Origin: Tolypothrix sp. FACHB-123 | Lineage (GTDB): Bacteria > Cyanobacteriota > Cyanobacteriia > Cyanobacteriales > Nostocaceae | Direction of reading: 5' to 3' | Length of the DNA: 64,000 nt | Assembly (NCBI RefSeq): GCF_014697075.1 | Contig: NZ_JACJRE010000011.1 | Coordinates: 1 to 64,000, forward strand | Program-made: the position numbers and the translations under genes | Notes under the pieces: generated by a model | Databases searched by the model: none | What the model saw: only the letters and a program-made list of their open reading frames with translations | What the model was told of the DNA's origin: nothing | Shown here: positions 63,083 through 64,000 of the stretch, piece by piece | Layout of the letters: every line of letters begins with the position of its first letter | How positions within the stretch are numbered: the first letter of the stretch is position 1

Positions 63083-63508
63083 ATGCCTTTGAGAACTCGC
63101 GGTTCTGCTGCTGTTGACAAAGCCCAACGTCGTCTCGCCCTGCTAAAATCCATTGATAAAAATCTCGATTTAGGACATGGATTAACCATTGAAGCTTATA
63201 GCCGCTTAATTGATAATACCCGTGCTGCATTGGAGTCTCATAATACACTCCTGTCCAATCTTGAAGAATCGCGTAACACTGTGACTCAGATGGATAAAGC
63301 ACTCTCGGAACTATCAGAACGGATGCTCAGTGGAATTGCGAGTGTATATGGTAAAAAAAGCATGGAGTATTCCAAAGCTGGTGGATCTAGTCGCAAGCGG
63401 GGGAAAACCGCTGCTTTACCAGTTCCCGTTGTTGTTGAGACACCAGAATTTCAACCAGTACCAACTGCACTTATCTCGAAACCAACTAACGGGCGAGTGA
63501 AGAATTAG
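63083..63508 (+). CDS. small helical protein of unknown function, paralogue of the protein at 22787
   Basis: The 141-residue product has the same order of features as the 22787 protein: basic start (PLRTRGSAAVDKAQRR), LDLGHGLTIEAYSRLI, a long helix, then MLSGIASVYGKKSMEYSKAGGSSRKRGK. The C-terminus is longer, with a proline/valine-rich tail (ALPVPVVVETPEF). I estimate about one third identity by eye. Function unknown. GAGAATC lies just upstream as a weak ribosome site. The gene is preceded by tandem array B and a miniature element, a setting like that of its paralogue, which is preceded by array A. Confidence 0.72.
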   Translation: MPLRTRGSAAVDKAQRRLALLKSIDKNLDLGHGLTIEAYSRLIDNTRAALESHNTLLSNLEESRNTVTQMDKALSELSERMLSGIASVYGKKSMEYSKAGGSSRKRGKTAALPVPVVVETPEFQPVPTALISKPTNGRVKN

Positions 63509-63594
63509 GGATTTCCAAATAAAAAAAATATACAACTTTTCTTGTTGGGTGGGGCGTTTCACCCTGCCCATAGACTTACTCTTGTTTTCCTCCA

Positions 63595-63694
63595 TAATAC
63601 CAATTCTTCAAAATGCAGCAACAGATTCAAACTCAAAGACCCTTGCTACATATGGCTTTATTGATTTTGAATTTTGAATTTTGAATTGGTATAA
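63595..63694. repeat. miniature element, TAATACCAATT family, copy 4
   Basis: TAATACCAATTCTTCAAAAT at the left pairs with ATTTTGAATTGGTATAA at the right, with ATTTTGA repeats near the right end. It lies in the 370-base gap between the small helical protein gene and the TpsA start; nothing else is seen there. Confidence 0.65.
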
Positions 63695-63879
63695 GGCGAT
63701 CGCTCTCAGTGCAGATTCACGATAAAATTTGACAATCTTGTCACAACAGCATCAAAAAACCACTTTTTCTGAATCAATAATAATTACTAATTTATCATTC
63801 CGGCTTCCTCCGTAAAACTAGCAGCGAAAAATAGTAAAATACTCTCAGCAGCCATTTTCACCTTAAACAGGTATTTTTC

Positions 63880-64000
63880 GTGGAATTTTGGGAAAATATA
63901 CGTTTCTTAATGGTCAGCAGTCTGACTTACTTGACTCTGGCTCACTTTAGCTTGGCTAAGGCACAAATAATTCCCGATAATACCCTTGGCACTGAAAGCT
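63880..64000 (+). CDS. start of a TpsA-type filamentous haemagglutinin gene, cut by the window
   Basis: A GTG-started frame with AGG upstream reads MEFWENIRFLMVSSLTYL and then LTLAHFSLAKAQIIPDNTLG, open to the end. A signal peptide ending at KAQ, followed by IIPDNTLGTES, is the standard N-terminus of cyanobacterial TPS exoproteins. The remainder of the gene lies outside the window. A second member of this family is at 43221-45884. Confidence 0.78.
   Translation, partial: MEFWENIRFLMVSSLTYLTLAHFSLAKAQIIPDNTLGTES

Noticed and set aside
1-64000. tRNA, rRNA, tmRNA, RNase P RNA and common riboswitches
   Set aside because: No T-loop type GTTCRANNC with a cloverleaf, and no known conserved core, was recognised in the intergenic regions by eye; a covariance-model search was not possible.

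Overview
The window reads as a chromosome segment of a filamentous, probably heterocyst-forming cyanobacterium (Nostocales: Nostoc, Calothrix or Tolypothrix type). The reasons are the frequent HIP1 octamer GCGATCGC, the heptameric short tandem repeats (TTGACTA/TTGACGG types) between genes, cyanobacterial complex I subunit NdhD, a CrtO-type carotenoid ketolase, a cyAbrB regulator, DUF2993 and small zinc-ribbon membrane proteins, and two-partner-secretion adhesins. No rRNA, tRNA, transposase or cas gene was found. All names come from reading the translations; no database search was run.

Layout. 1-7.3 kb: a cut-off gene end, a truncated ATPase, crtO, a DUF2993 protein, ndhD and thrB. 7.4-14.7 kb (minus strand): part of a contractile injection system (CIS) locus running cap protein (DUF4255), sheath, two tube proteins, two chaperone-like paralogues, a small overlapping ORF, and a large FHA protein whose C-terminus looks like a degenerate methylglyoxal synthase. 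Baseplate, spike and ATPase genes are not present. 15-22 kb: modA, an ArsR regulator, a flavin oxidoreductase, a pentapeptide protein, a haem-dependent N-demethylase-like protein and a Tat-exported amine oxidase. 22.4-25 kb: a 20-bp tandem array before a small gene of unknown function, then a cluster of miniature repeats. 25.7-38 kb: glyS, murD, a repeat field, a TPR-CHAT protein, a permease, Uma2, acetamidase and half-size TauE. 38-46 kb: a PAS-GGDEF protein, then a putative RiPP locus with two double-glycine-leader proteins ending in S74 self-cleaving chaperone domains, followed by a fused leader-binding/YcaO cyclodehydratase; a TpsA adhesin lies upstream. 46-60.6 kb: desaturase with a divergent TetR/recombinase-like fusion, murF, a CLC channel, cyAbrB, an Rrf2 regulator, cobD, pyrR, a TPR pseudogene, a glycosyltransferase, a fasciclin protein and a ketopantoate reductase. 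60.6-64 kb: heptamer repeats, an orphan CRISPR array of 16 full repeats, a second (21-bp) tandem array before a paralogue of the 22.8-kb small gene, miniature elements, and the start of another TpsA.

How the parts work together. Most housekeeping genes stand alone or in pairs. The clear multi-gene units are the CIS segment (7.4-14.7 kb) and the S74/YcaO unit (39.1-42.7 kb). The strongest candidates for undescribed biology are the S74-fused RiPP-like precursors beside a YcaO enzyme, the FHA/pseudo-methylglyoxal-synthase protein translationally coupled to CIS genes, and the repeated association of about 20-21 bp helically phased tandem arrays with one small protein family. The intergenic space is full of mobile miniature elements, including at least four families with recognisable terminal inverted repeats; heptamer repeats reach into several gene boundaries.
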